A stretch of 64,000 nucleotides of DNA from Chromatiales bacterium (ex Bugula neritina AB1) (GTDB taxonomy: Bacteria; Pseudomonadota; Gammaproteobacteria; Granulosicoccales; Granulosicoccaceae): positions 124,001-188,000 of the forward strand of contig MDLA01000126.1 in assembly GCA_001730015.1 (NCBI GenBank), read 5' to 3'. A model generated the notes under the pieces. The model did no database searches. It saw only the letters and a program-made list of their open reading frames with translations, and was not told where the DNA came from. The position numbers and the translations under genes were made by a program. Below are positions 34,837 through 43,095 of the stretch, piece by piece; the stretch's first letter is position 1, and each line of letters opens with the position of its first letter.

Positions 34837-37479
34837 ATGAGAGATGGTTCTGCACCGAAACCGATTGCGAGGGCTGATTACACACCGAGCAATTTTCTTA
34901 TAGACACAGTAGATCTGCAGTTTGACCTGGCAGATGAAAATACACGTGTAGTGTCTACACTGGCTGTACGTCGGAATCCTGAAGCCCAAGACGGTGGTGA
35001 TGAATTATCCCTCGATGGCAACGAACTGACTCTACTTTCGTTAAAGCTTGACACAGTTCTATTGGTCGAGGGGGCCGACTACTCATTGGCTGCAGATAAA
35101 TTGCAGGTTTATCGAATGCCGGCTGCTTGTGTGCTGGAGATAACAACCGGAATCAACCCGAAAAACAACACAGCATTGGAAGGGTTGTACCTGACCAGTG
35201 GAAATTTCTGCACTCAGTGCGAAGCGGAAGGTTTCCGACGTATTACCTACTATCTGGACAGGCCGGATATTATGGCTCGGTTTAGTGTCAGGATTGTTGC
35301 GGATCAAAAACGCTATCCGGTGCTGCTGTCGAACGGCAATGAAGTAGATCGAGGCGAATCCGGCGACGGCAGGCATTGGGTATTGTGGCAGGACCCATAC
35401 CCCAAGCCGTGCTATCTGTTTGCTCTGGTGGCCGGCAATTTAAGTTATATCAACGATACTTATACCACCGCCAGTGGTCGAACGGTTGGGTTAAAAATCT
35501 ATGTAGAACAACATAACCTGGATAAGTGTGCCTATGCGATGGAATCGCTGATCAAATCAATGCGATGGGACGAACAGGTGTACGGACTTGAGTACGATCT
35601 CGATTTGTACATGGTAGTTGCCGTCGATGACTTTAATATGGGGGCAATGGAAAACAAGGGCCTTAATATATTCAATTCTAAATATGTACTGGCGGATCAG
35701 GCTACAGCGACAGACACCGACTTCCAAGGCGTAGAGTCGGTTATCGCACATGAGTATTTTCACAACTGGACTGGTAACCGGGTTACCTGCAGAGACTGGT
35801 TCCAATTGAGCCTTAAAGAAGGGCTGACTGTATTTAGAGATCAGGAATTCAGCTCCGATCTAAATTCCCGCGCCGTTAAAAGAATCGATGATGTCCGCTT
35901 GCTGCGCACGCGTCAATTTCCGGAAGACGCGGGTCCGATGGCGCATGCCGTCAGGCCGGATTCCTATATTGAGATAAACAACTTTTATACGGTTACTATC
36001 TATGAGAAAGGTGCTGAAGTTATTCGAATGATGCATTCCCTGTTAGGGGCTGAGGACTTTCGTCGAGGTATGGATTTATATTTCCAAAGACACGATGGCC
36101 AGGCGGTAACGTGTGAAGACTTTGTTGCTGCAATGGAGGCGGCGTCGAGTATAGATTTAGCACAATTTCGCTTGTGGTACTCTCAATCCGGTACGCCGGT
36201 GGTGTCAGTTGAAACTGAGTACAGCAAAACTACACAGCAATTCACGTTGCGACTGAAGCAAAACTGTCCGTTGGCTTCACAGCAATCCAACAAACCTTTC
36301 CATATTCCGTTCGCTGTAGCACTGCTTGATGCCCAGGGGCACGCTATGCCTTTGCAAATGGATGGTTGCGATGGGGCGCCGATTGAGCGCCTGCTGGATT
36401 TTACAACCTCGGAAACGGAGTTTTGTTTCACACAGGTGAAAAGTAAGCCGGTACCGTCACTGTTACGCCGCTTTTCGGCACCCGTGCTGCTGGAGTTTGA
36501 ACAACCGGATGAAGAACTCGCTCTGCTGCTGGCTCATGACAGTGATCCGTTTAATCGCTGGGAAGCCAGCCAGATTCTGGCGACTCGCCGTATGGAGCGT
36601 TATGTTGAAGATGGCGGGCATCAGGAACTCGATCAGGCATTCATTGAGGCATTTTCCGGCGTGCTTTCAGACCCATCGCTGGATGCTGCATTGCGAGCCG
36701 AAACGCTTATGTTACCGACGATTGAAGCGGTAGCAGAACGCCATGATCGATTCGAGATCGATGCGTTGGCGGCGGCACGCAGATGGCTACAGCGCAGTCT
36801 GGCGCTGCAACTTGAACAACAGCTTTCAGAGATTGTGCATACGCTGATTCCCGTATCGACAGAATTTCGGGTTAATGCTGAGTCAATCGGGCGCAGATCA
36901 TTGCGAAACAGATGCCTGAATTATCTGGTTGCGACAAGAAAGAGCGAATGGCTTGAGTATGCGTATATCCAGTTTCAGCGAGCGAACAATATGACCGATC
37001 AAATCGCGGCGCTTAACGCATTGGTTAACGCACGGTCTGAGTACACTGATCTTGCGCTGGTGGAGTTTTACGATCGCTGGAAGGAGGACAGACTGGTCAT
37101 AGACAAATGGTTTTCAATACAGGCGATGGCTGATACGCCAACCGTTATCGGGACCGTAAAAAAGCTGATGTCCCATGCTGATTTTGATATCAGTAACCCT
37201 AATCGTGCGCGATCATTGATTGGTGCGTTTGCTGTTGGTAATCCGATCTGGTTTCACGCAGCCGATGGAGAAGGTCATCGGTTTCTCACGGATTGTATCC
37301 TGTCGCTCGATGCTATTAATCCGCAAGTGGCGGCCCGGTTGGTCAGCCCGCTGATTCGGTGGAAGCGGTTTGACCCGGCACGTCAGGCGTCTATGCGCGC
37401 CAGTTTGGAGAAAATCTCGCAAAAAACTGGATTATCAAATGATGTCTTTGAGATTGTTGATAAAGGTTTGCAAGGCTGA
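34837..37479 (+). CDS. pepN: Aminopeptidase N (M1 family)
   Basis: PepN is the main cytoplasmic broad-specificity aminopeptidase, finishing protein turnover. The 880-residue protein matches the family size. The exopeptidase motif GAMEN (MGAMENKGLNIF) and the zinc motif HEYFHNWTGNR are present, followed by the third ligand Glu in LKEGLTVFRDQEF. The DUF3458 Ig-like and helical C-terminal domains complete the enzyme. GGAAGG at 34823-34828 lies before the ATG at 34837. A non-coding leader for the second cold-shock gene follows. Confidence 0.96.
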   Translation: MRDGSAPKPIARADYTPSNFLIDTVDLQFDLADENTRVVSTLAVRRNPEAQDGGDELSLDGNELTLLSLKLDTVLLVEGADYSLAADKLQVYRMPAACVLEITTGINPKNNTALEGLYLTSGNFCTQCEAEGFRRITYYLDRPDIMARFSVRIVADQKRYPVLLSNGNEVDRGESGDGRHWVLWQDPYPKPCYLFALVAGNLSYINDTYTTASGRTVGLKIYVEQHNLDKCAYAMESLIKSMRWDEQVYGLEYDLDLYMVVAVDDFNMGAMENKGLNIFNSKYVLADQATATDTDFQGVESVIAHEYFHNWTGNRVTCRDWFQLSLKEGLTVFRDQEFSSDLNSRAVKRIDDVRLLRTRQFPEDAGPMAHAVRPDSYIEINNFYTVTIYEKGAEVIRMMHSLLGAEDFRRGMDLYFQRHDGQAVTCEDFVAAMEAASSIDLAQFRLWYSQSGTPVVSVETEYSKTTQQFTLRLKQNCPLASQQSNKPFHIPFAVALLDAQGHAMPLQMDGCDGAPIERLLDFTTSETEFCFTQVKSKPVPSLLRRFSAPVLLEFEQPDEELALLLAHDSDPFNRWEASQILATRRMERYVEDGGHQELDQAFIEAFSGVLSDPSLDAALRAETLMLPTIEAVAERHDRFEIDALAAARRWLQRSLALQLEQQLSEIVHTLIPVSTEFRVNAESIGRRSLRNRCLNYLVATRKSEWLEYAYIQFQRANNMTDQIAALNALVNARSEYTDLALVEFYDRWKEDRLVIDKWFSIQAMADTPTVIGTVKKLMSHADFDISNPNRARSLIGAFAVGNPIWFHAADGEGHRFLTDCILSLDAINPQVAARLVSPLIRWKRFDPARQASMRASLEKISQKTGLSNDVFEIVDKGLQG

Positions 37480-37813
37480 AGTTGTGCCGATTTAGTAATA
37501 ATCGCCTATAGTTAACCATAAAAAGTCGTAATCGACGGAATTTCACTCATAACCGGTCTTTTGGGAGTGAAATCCACGCGACATTCTTCGTTGTGCAATG
37601 TAAGATGAATCTTACAAGAGGAGGCTCTTGGTCCGGCAGGGAACGCAGAATGGTAAATAGGCGGGACGCAGTCTGTGGATAAAGCCTGAGTAGAAGTAGA
37701 GCCTTGCTTATGGGAGGAGTACGGGGGCACTACTGTTTCAATTAAAACTAAGAAAAGAGCGAATCACAGGCAACAATTTAAATGTGATCTCGTTATAGAG
37801 GGTCAATCAAGCG
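37480..37813 (+). promoter_or_regulatory. Leader/promoter region of the second cold-shock gene with two dyads
   Basis: This 334-bp stretch has no convincing gene. ATTTCACTC (37540-37548) and GAGTGAAAT (37565-37573) are perfect inverted repeats with a 16-base loop. TGTAAGAT-GA-ATCTTACA (37599-37616) is an almost continuous 18-bp dyad. Farther down the strand becomes rich in purines with further short stems. This could hold pepN termination, an operator and a structured 5' leader for the cold-shock gene. Confidence 0.4.
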
Positions 37814-38023
37814 ATGGAAAAATCAATTGGTACAGTAAAGTGGTTTGATAACGCTAAGGGTTACGGATTTATAGTAAACGAAGCTGGCGAAGATGTATTT
37901 GTCCATTACCGTTCTATCGTCGGTGAAGGCTACAAGACATTGGCTGAAGGCCAGCAAGTTGAGTACATTCAGACCAAGAGCGAAAAAGGTTGGCAGGCGG
38001 CTGAAGTCTCACGAATGGACTAA
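37814..38023 (+). CDS. Cold-shock domain protein (CspA family)
   Basis: The 69-residue single cold-shock domain protein starts [20 protein letters not shown], with RNP1 KGYGFI and RNP2 VFVHY. It is a close paralogue of the gene at 21975; most differences are conservative. The ATG at 37814 is preceded by GAGGGTCAATCAAGC, so the ribosome site is GAGGG about 11 bp upstream. It has a long non-coding leader with dyads and is followed by a strong hairpin. Cold induction is inferred from family and context. Confidence 0.94.
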   Translation: MEKSIGTVKWFDNAKGYGFIVNEAGEDVFVHYRSIVGEGYKTLAEGQQVEYIQTKSEKGWQAAEVSRMD

Positions 38024-38164
38024 ATTTGTCTTGCGATCCAGAAATTATGCTGAATACAGTAGCGGCAACTACTAGTGATAAGTTTCTGATTGCGGCAACC
38101 TGATTACTCTGAAACCTGTCTTTGACAAATCGTTTCAGGCGTTAAATCTCCCGGTAATAGAAAG

Positions 38165-38203
38165 CTCCACTCACAACATGTCTCAGGTGTGTTGTAAGTG
38201 GAG
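38165..38203. terminator. Long hairpin between convergent csp and fadD genes
   Basis: CTCCACTCACAACA (38165-38178) pairs with TGTTGTAAGTGGAG (38190-38203): 13 pairs, one C-A mismatch and an 11-base loop. It lies between the end of the cold-shock gene and the end of the minus-strand fadD. The minus strand reads CTTTCTATT after it, a poor T run, so a bidirectional terminator or transcript-end stabiliser is likely but not proven. Confidence 0.5.
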
Positions 38204-38220
38204 TGTTGGTATTGCTAATG

Positions 38221-39903
38221 CTAATTTGCGGCATCCAGTTCCCTGAGGTTGCGGCGAAGGATTTTGCCGACATTTGACTTTGGCAATTCATCAGTAAATG
38301 CAATGAATCTGGGGCATTTGTAGCCAGTGAGGTTTTCGCGGCAATAGGCCTTCAATGCGTCTTCTGTCAGGGCCTTGCTCTTTGCAACGACATAAATTTT
38401 AACCGCCTCGCCAGAGTGTTCATCGGGAACGCCGATAGCACCGACTTCAAGCACATCCGGGTGTCCCTGAATGACATTTTCAATCTCATTCGGATACACA
38501 TTAAATCCGGATACGAGGATCATATCTTTGAGTCGATCTACAATCTTAAAATAGCCATTGTCGTCCATAATCGCGATATCACCGGTATGCAACCAGGAAT
38601 CTGAATCTATTGTTTCTGCCGTTGCCTCTTCGCGTTGCCAGTAACCTTTCATTACCTGTGGTCCACGAATGCAAAGTTCGCCACGCTCTCCAACAGGCAG
38701 CTTATTGCCGTCCGGGTCCATAACACAGGCTTCTGTAGAGGAAATCGGTAAGCCAATCGCGCCGTTGTAATCGGTGGAAGTAATGGGGTTCATGCAGGCT
38801 GCAGGGCTGGTTTCAGTGAGCCCGTACGCTTCAATCAGCGGGCAGCCGGTAACTTTTTTCCATTCATCAGCGACCGATTCCTGAACCGCCATGCCACCGC
38901 CTAGTGTTAGCTTCAGTTTGGAGAAATCTACATCGGCAAAACCGGGTGTGTTAAGTAATCCGTTGAATAGAGTATTAACACCGGTGAAGGCTGTGAATGG
39001 ATATTTTTTAAGCTCTTTTACAAAGCCGTTCATGTCACGGGGATTGAGTATCAGGATATTTTTTGAGCCCAGCATTGCATAGACAATACAGTTCGCCGTG
39101 AGTGCGAAGATATGGTAGAGCGGCAGTGCGGTAATGATTACTTCAGCGCCATGTTCGAGGTTGGATGGCTTCAGCCATTCGTAACTTTGCTGAACATTAG
39201 CCACCATATTTCCATGGCTTAACATAGCCCCTTTCGCAACACCGGTGGTGCCTCCGGTGTATTGCAGAAAAGCCACATCATCATGGCCTAATGCTACCGA
39301 TGGCGGGGTAGCCATTGAACTGCCTTCTTTGAGAACTGATGAAAAGGACAGACTGTCCGGAAGGCTGAATGCCGGTACCATTTTTTTGATGTATTTAATT
39401 ACCGAATTAACGAGCAGCGATTTTGGAAAGCCCAGCATATCGCCAATCCGGGTTGTAATAACCACATCGACGTTTGTATTTTGCAGAACCTCTTCGAGTG
39501 TATGAGCGAAGTTCTCTACTACAACAATTCCCTTTGCGCCAGAATCTTCCAGCTGATGTTGTAACTCCCGCGCGGTATAGAGAGGGTTGGTATTCACCAC
39601 GGTCAGTCCCGCTCTTAAAATACCGAAAACAGCAATCGGGTATTGCAGTAGATTGGGCATCATGACCGCCATGCGGTCACCCTTCTGGAATTTGCCGCTG
39701 GCATGCAGCCAGGCTGCAAAAGCATTCGAGTAGTTGTCGAGGTCACCGAAGGTAATTTCAGCACCCATACTGACAAACGCGACATTATTACGGTACTTAG
39801 CAACGCTCTCCTCGAATAATTCCACAATATTCTGATAGGCGTTGGTATCAATGAATTCCGGCACACCTTCCGGATAGCAATCAAGCCAGGGTTTTTCTAT
39901 CAT
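38221..39903 (-). CDS. fadD: Long-chain fatty acid-CoA ligase FadD
   Basis: FadD activates long-chain fatty acids to acyl-CoA for beta-oxidation or lipid synthesis, at the inner face of the membrane. The 560-residue protein has the AMP-binding P-loop YTGGTTGVAKGAML, the gate-like ALPLYHIFALT, EAYGLTETSPA (A5), HTGDIAIMDDNGYFKIVDRLKDMILVSGFNVYP (A7-A8) and the catalytic Lys in SNVGKILRR. These match the E. coli-type FadD rather than the AlkK/DmdB-like ligase at 29138. The start is ATG 39903. Confidence 0.93.
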   Translation of the reverse strand: MIEKPWLDCYPEGVPEFIDTNAYQNIVELFEESVAKYRNNVAFVSMGAEITFGDLDNYSNAFAAWLHASGKFQKGDRMAVMMPNLLQYPIAVFGILRAGLTVVNTNPLYTARELQHQLEDSGAKGIVVVENFAHTLEEVLQNTNVDVVITTRIGDMLGFPKSLLVNSVIKYIKKMVPAFSLPDSLSFSSVLKEGSSMATPPSVALGHDDVAFLQYTGGTTGVAKGAMLSHGNMVANVQQSYEWLKPSNLEHGAEVIITALPLYHIFALTANCIVYAMLGSKNILILNPRDMNGFVKELKKYPFTAFTGVNTLFNGLLNTPGFADVDFSKLKLTLGGGMAVQESVADEWKKVTGCPLIEAYGLTETSPAACMNPITSTDYNGAIGLPISSTEACVMDPDGNKLPVGERGELCIRGPQVMKGYWQREEATAETIDSDSWLHTGDIAIMDDNGYFKIVDRLKDMILVSGFNVYPNEIENVIQGHPDVLEVGAIGVPDEHSGEAVKIYVVAKSKALTEDALKAYCRENLTGYKCPRFIAFTDELPKSNVGKILRRNLRELDAAN

Positions 39904-40198
39904 TTACGTGTCCGGTTTCACTTTAGCTGGTGACGAGAAATAGTGCTTTGGTGTTGTTATTCTCGTCAGTCAATAACAACTAGCTGATACACAATTCCTA
40001 TTGTTCTGGCTGGTGGCTTATCCATAATCCGGCACTTGCTAACCATTCGGGCGATGATTTTTCACCAATCATCTGTAGGTGCTTAGAATAACTAACTACC
40101 TGTCGCAGGGCAGGCAAATTTCTCACACCTGAGACACCAGAGGCCTTTGTCAAAAGCGGACGCTGGCTGGATCTCCTGAGTTGATTGTGCGTTTTTTT

Positions 40199-41071
40199 AT
40201 GAGTATATCTAAAACTATCACTTTCTCAGCACCAGATGGGTTGCTTATCACTGGGACTCGTTACGGTTCTGATGGTTCTCCACCGGTTTTGCTATTGCAC
40301 GGTGCCGGGCAAACCCGTCATTCCTGGGGTGGAACTGCCAGTCGGCTGGCTGCGGCCGGGTGGTGTGCGATCTCCGTTGATACCAGAGGCCACGGTGATA
40401 GCCAATGGGCACCGGATGGTGATTATTCGATCGATTCCCTACTCACGGATCTAACCCTGATTGTAGAGGAAATTCAGCAAAACTGGTCAGTAAGGCCGGC
40501 CGTGGTTGGTGCATCACTGGGAGGTATAACGGCGTTAATTGCTGAAGGTGAGTGCGGCGACGGATTATTCAACTCGCTCGTTCTGGTGGATATTACGCCT
40601 AGCCTTAATAGAGCAGGTGTAGAGAGAATCCTTGAGTTCATGCGTCGCTACAGCGATGGATTTGCAACGCTCGATGATGCCCGAAGAGCCGTATCCGGCT
40701 TTCAACCGCATAGAAAGAGTGGAAAATCTCAGTCTGTAAGCTCGGGACTCGAAAAAAACCTGCGATACAAAGACGGACGCTACTACTGGCATTGGGATCC
40801 AAGGCTACTGGATCACGTCAGTGATCTGGACACACAGCTGGTAGCCCGCCAGCAACGGGCCTGTCGCTCATTAGATTTACCGGTGTTGCTGGTGCACGGT
40901 CGGATGAGTGATGTTGTCAGCAATGATTCAGCACGTGAATTTCTGCAGCTGGTTCCGGGGGCGCAGTACGTGAATGTCGCCGATGCGGCTCATATGGTGG
41001 CCGGTGACGATAACGATGTATTTTCAACGTCGGTTAGCGAGTTTTTGCGCACCAGCCAGCACAATGAATGA
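40199..41071 (+). CDS. Alpha/beta hydrolase
   Basis: A 290-residue alpha/beta hydrolase. Landmarks are LLHGAGQTRHSWGG (oxyanion loop, HG motif), SVDTRGHGDS, the nucleophile elbow GASLGG with Ser, LLVHGRMSDVV leading to the acid residue Asp, and the C-terminal His in NVADAAHMVAGDDND. The complete Ser-Asp-His set implies an active esterase or related hydrolase. The substrate is unknown. I chose the ATG at 40199; an in-frame TTG at 40181 would add six residues. It is convergent with the YchJ-like gene. Confidence 0.85.
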   Translation: MSISKTITFSAPDGLLITGTRYGSDGSPPVLLLHGAGQTRHSWGGTASRLAAAGWCAISVDTRGHGDSQWAPDGDYSIDSLLTDLTLIVEEIQQNWSVRPAVVGASLGGITALIAEGECGDGLFNSLVLVDITPSLNRAGVERILEFMRRYSDGFATLDDARRAVSGFQPHRKSGKSQSVSSGLEKNLRYKDGRYYWHWDPRLLDHVSDLDTQLVARQQRACRSLDLPVLLVHGRMSDVVSNDSAREFLQLVPGAQYVNVADAAHMVAGDDNDVFSTSVSEFLRTSQHNE

Positions 41072-41118
41072 AGCCCGCCAATTGGAAAACACGATTTGTT
41101 CAGCCGGAAACAAGAAGG

Positions 41119-41616
41119 TCAGGTTGCAACGCCGCAACATTTTTTGAACTTTTTTCCACTACCGCAAGAGCATGGATCATTACGGCCGACTTTCGGGGTA
41201 GTGCGTCGGATCTGCTGGATTTTCGGTGCCTCTGCATCAACAAAATACCAGTCACCCTGCATCTTTCTGAACAAACTCACTTCATGATGGTTAATCAGGT
41301 TTCCTTTGGCGTCATTGAATCTGGCGATAAACTCTACAGTGCCTGATTCGTCGTGCTCGCCTCCCTGATCTGTTGAGAGTATTTCCAGTTCCAGCCACTC
41401 GGAACTTTCAGCCCATTCCCGGGTACTGGCGATATCGATCTCATGCCGATGTTCAGGGTGGTGTGTTGCCTGGATGTAATCGATGTTTGCAAATGTGTGC
41501 GCGGTATAACGTGATCGGATTAACGCCAGCGCAGTCGGGGGCTTTTTTTTGCCTTTGAGGTAGGGTGCGCAACATTCGGAAAACTCTATACCTGAGTTGC
41601 AAGGGCACTGGCTCAT
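41119..41616 (-). CDS. YchJ family (UPF0225) SEC-C motif protein
   Basis: This 165-residue protein has an N-terminal zinc-type motif [13 protein letters not shown], the YchJ core ([20 protein letters not shown] and the middle NTF2-like region with VEFIARF), and a C-terminal SEC-C motif [13 protein letters not shown]. Both Cys clusters are complete. SEC-C motifs bind zinc and often mediate protein contact, as in SecA. The function of YchJ is unknown. It shares the strand with the DUF3301 gene 45 bp upstream. Confidence 0.88.
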   Translation of the reverse strand: MSQCPCNSGIEFSECCAPYLKGKKKPPTALALIRSRYTAHTFANIDYIQATHHPEHRHEIDIASTREWAESSEWLELEILSTDQGGEHDESGTVEFIARFNDAKGNLINHHEVSLFRKMQGDWYFVDAEAPKIQQIRRTTPKVGRNDPCSCGSGKKFKKCCGVAT

Positions 41617-41661
41617 ATGATGGGTGTCTCCAGGATCATTTGTAGAGGTTGAGATGAATGG

Positions 41662-41985
41662 TTACGGGTTCGGGCCTGGCATCTCTTCGATATCGAGATC
41701 CAAATGCATTGTAGTTAGTTTGTCGCCAAGCAGTCCGACAATTCCGCTGCGTCGATCAACCCCGGAAGTACTAAACTCAAAAGTATACCAGCGTGCGATA
41801 TTGATGTGCCCGTGTTCGTTGCGCTGCAGCCGCATTTTGCTCAGTGTTACGGTCTCGTCGAGTAACTGTACATGGCAACGCTGACAGGCACTTCTGGATA
41901 ACTTGACGGCGTGCTCGCGGATTTGCGAGCTTGTCCACCAGAACGCAACGGCAGAAATGAGCACAGCAAACAATAATAGGTCCAT
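41662..41985 (-). CDS. DUF3301 membrane protein
   Basis: The 107-residue protein has an N-terminal membrane helix (about 2-20), then the DUF3301 core with a Cys pair in ACQRCHVQLLDETVTL, the RNEHGHINIARWYTFEFS stretch, and a C-terminal acidic tail. The family occurs in gammaproteobacteria; its role is unknown. It lies just upstream of the YchJ-like gene on the same strand. Confidence 0.82.
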   Translation of the reverse strand: MDLLLFAVLISAVAFWWTSSQIREHAVKLSRSACQRCHVQLLDETVTLSKMRLQRNEHGHINIARWYTFEFSTSGVDRRSGIVGLLGDKLTTMHLDLDIEEMPGPNP

Positions 41986-42091
41986 ATTAGGTTCCGGTCA
42001 TCTGACTGTGCTATCGCGGTAGGCGCCGGTGGCAGGATTAGGAGTATACTCTGTGTTGTACCCCATTATCATTTGAACTCTGGTAACTGCC

Positions 42092-42379
42092 ATGGATAAA
42101 CAACAACAGACTGAACTTGAAGCTGCGGCCTTCCGGCGTCTGGTTAAGCACTTGCAGAATCGTACCGATGTGCAGAATATTGATCTGATGAATCTATCCG
42201 GATTTTGCCGCAATTGTCTTTCCAAGTGGTATGCAGCGGAAGCCGGTGAACGCGGAGTGGAGCTGGATCTGGAGCATGCGAGAGAGATTATCTACGGCAT
42301 GCCATATGCGGACTGGAAAAAAGAGTACCAAACTGAGGCGACCCAGGCGCAAAAAGATCAATACAAGGAAAACCATTAG
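42092..42379 (+). CDS. DUF1244 family protein
   Basis: This 95-residue protein matches DUF1244, a small helical family found in proteobacteria. The signature is LSGFCRNCLSKWYAAEA with two Cys residues, then AREIIYGMPYADWKKEYQTEA. The start ATG at 42092 is at the expected N-terminus. Its function is unknown; a redox or metal role for the CxxC pair is speculative. A 716-bp stretch without a supported gene follows. Confidence 0.88.
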   Translation: MDKQQQTELEAAAFRRLVKHLQNRTDVQNIDLMNLSGFCRNCLSKWYAAEAGERGVELDLEHAREIIYGMPYADWKKEYQTEATQAQKDQYKENH

Positions 42380-43095
42380 GTTTGACTGACCGCAAAAGCG
42401 CGGCAGTAAACGCTGTATTTGGATTGATCGGCGAACTTGATTTTCTATGTTGTTGTATCAGTCGCCGTGTCGGGAATGTGCGTTGGTTCCAGTTCAAAAC
42501 ATGCTCGCCGTTACTGATTAATATAGCGGTTTGACCGTCGACTGTGCTAAGAGACAGCAACAGCACGCCCTGGAATGCGTCCATTTGCCCGAGAAAGCTC
42601 CGGGGCGGTTGATCGGAGAAGCCACGTTTGGGCTTAAAACAGCCTGGGCTATGCACGTGCGGATACGGGATCGTGTTAGATTGCGGGTTCGCTGTGTAAC
42701 TCGAAAGGCGGGCAGAGCTGGGTTACCCTTTAGTACCGGCCGTGCATTTTCGATGAAACGGGGTATATCCGGATTGAAAGATCGGCAGATATTCGAAATG
42801 TCAGATTAATTGAGATTATCTTTTTAACATTGAAATTAATGTTGTTCCTATAAACTAATGCTAACGACGCGTTTGGAATCTTATAACTTTGGCGCGATAA
42901 CACCGGAGTCCCGGGCACGCTTTAAAGTTGCGGAACGCTATTTCCGTTTTGCGGTTGAATGTTCATGTTGTTCTACAGTCCGACCGTCTGAATGAATAGA
43001 ATTTCCGGAGATCATCCGCTTGCCGGTGGTGGCAATAAGATATCAGTGATCTATCCTTCAAACAAAAACTAACGTTCTGGTTGCGGAAAAACAGC
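42380..43095. other. 716-bp intergenic region before sucA
   Basis: I see no supported gene. Open frames on both strands have no family traits and one overlaps the DUF1244 gene. The AT-rich stretch 42820-42870 contains AACATT and AATGTT as inverted half-sites and TATAAA at 42849-42854, so it probably holds the sucA promoter. The sdhCDAB genes that usually precede sucA are not here. Confidence 0.4.

Noticed and set aside
37512..37730. 72-residue minus-strand ORF in the second csp leader
   Set aside because: It has a composition unlike neighbouring genes and no motif; it overlaps the dyads.
42288..42809. Overlapping ORFs on both strands after DUF1244
   Set aside because: One overlaps the DUF1244 gene and neither has a recognisable domain or ribosome site.
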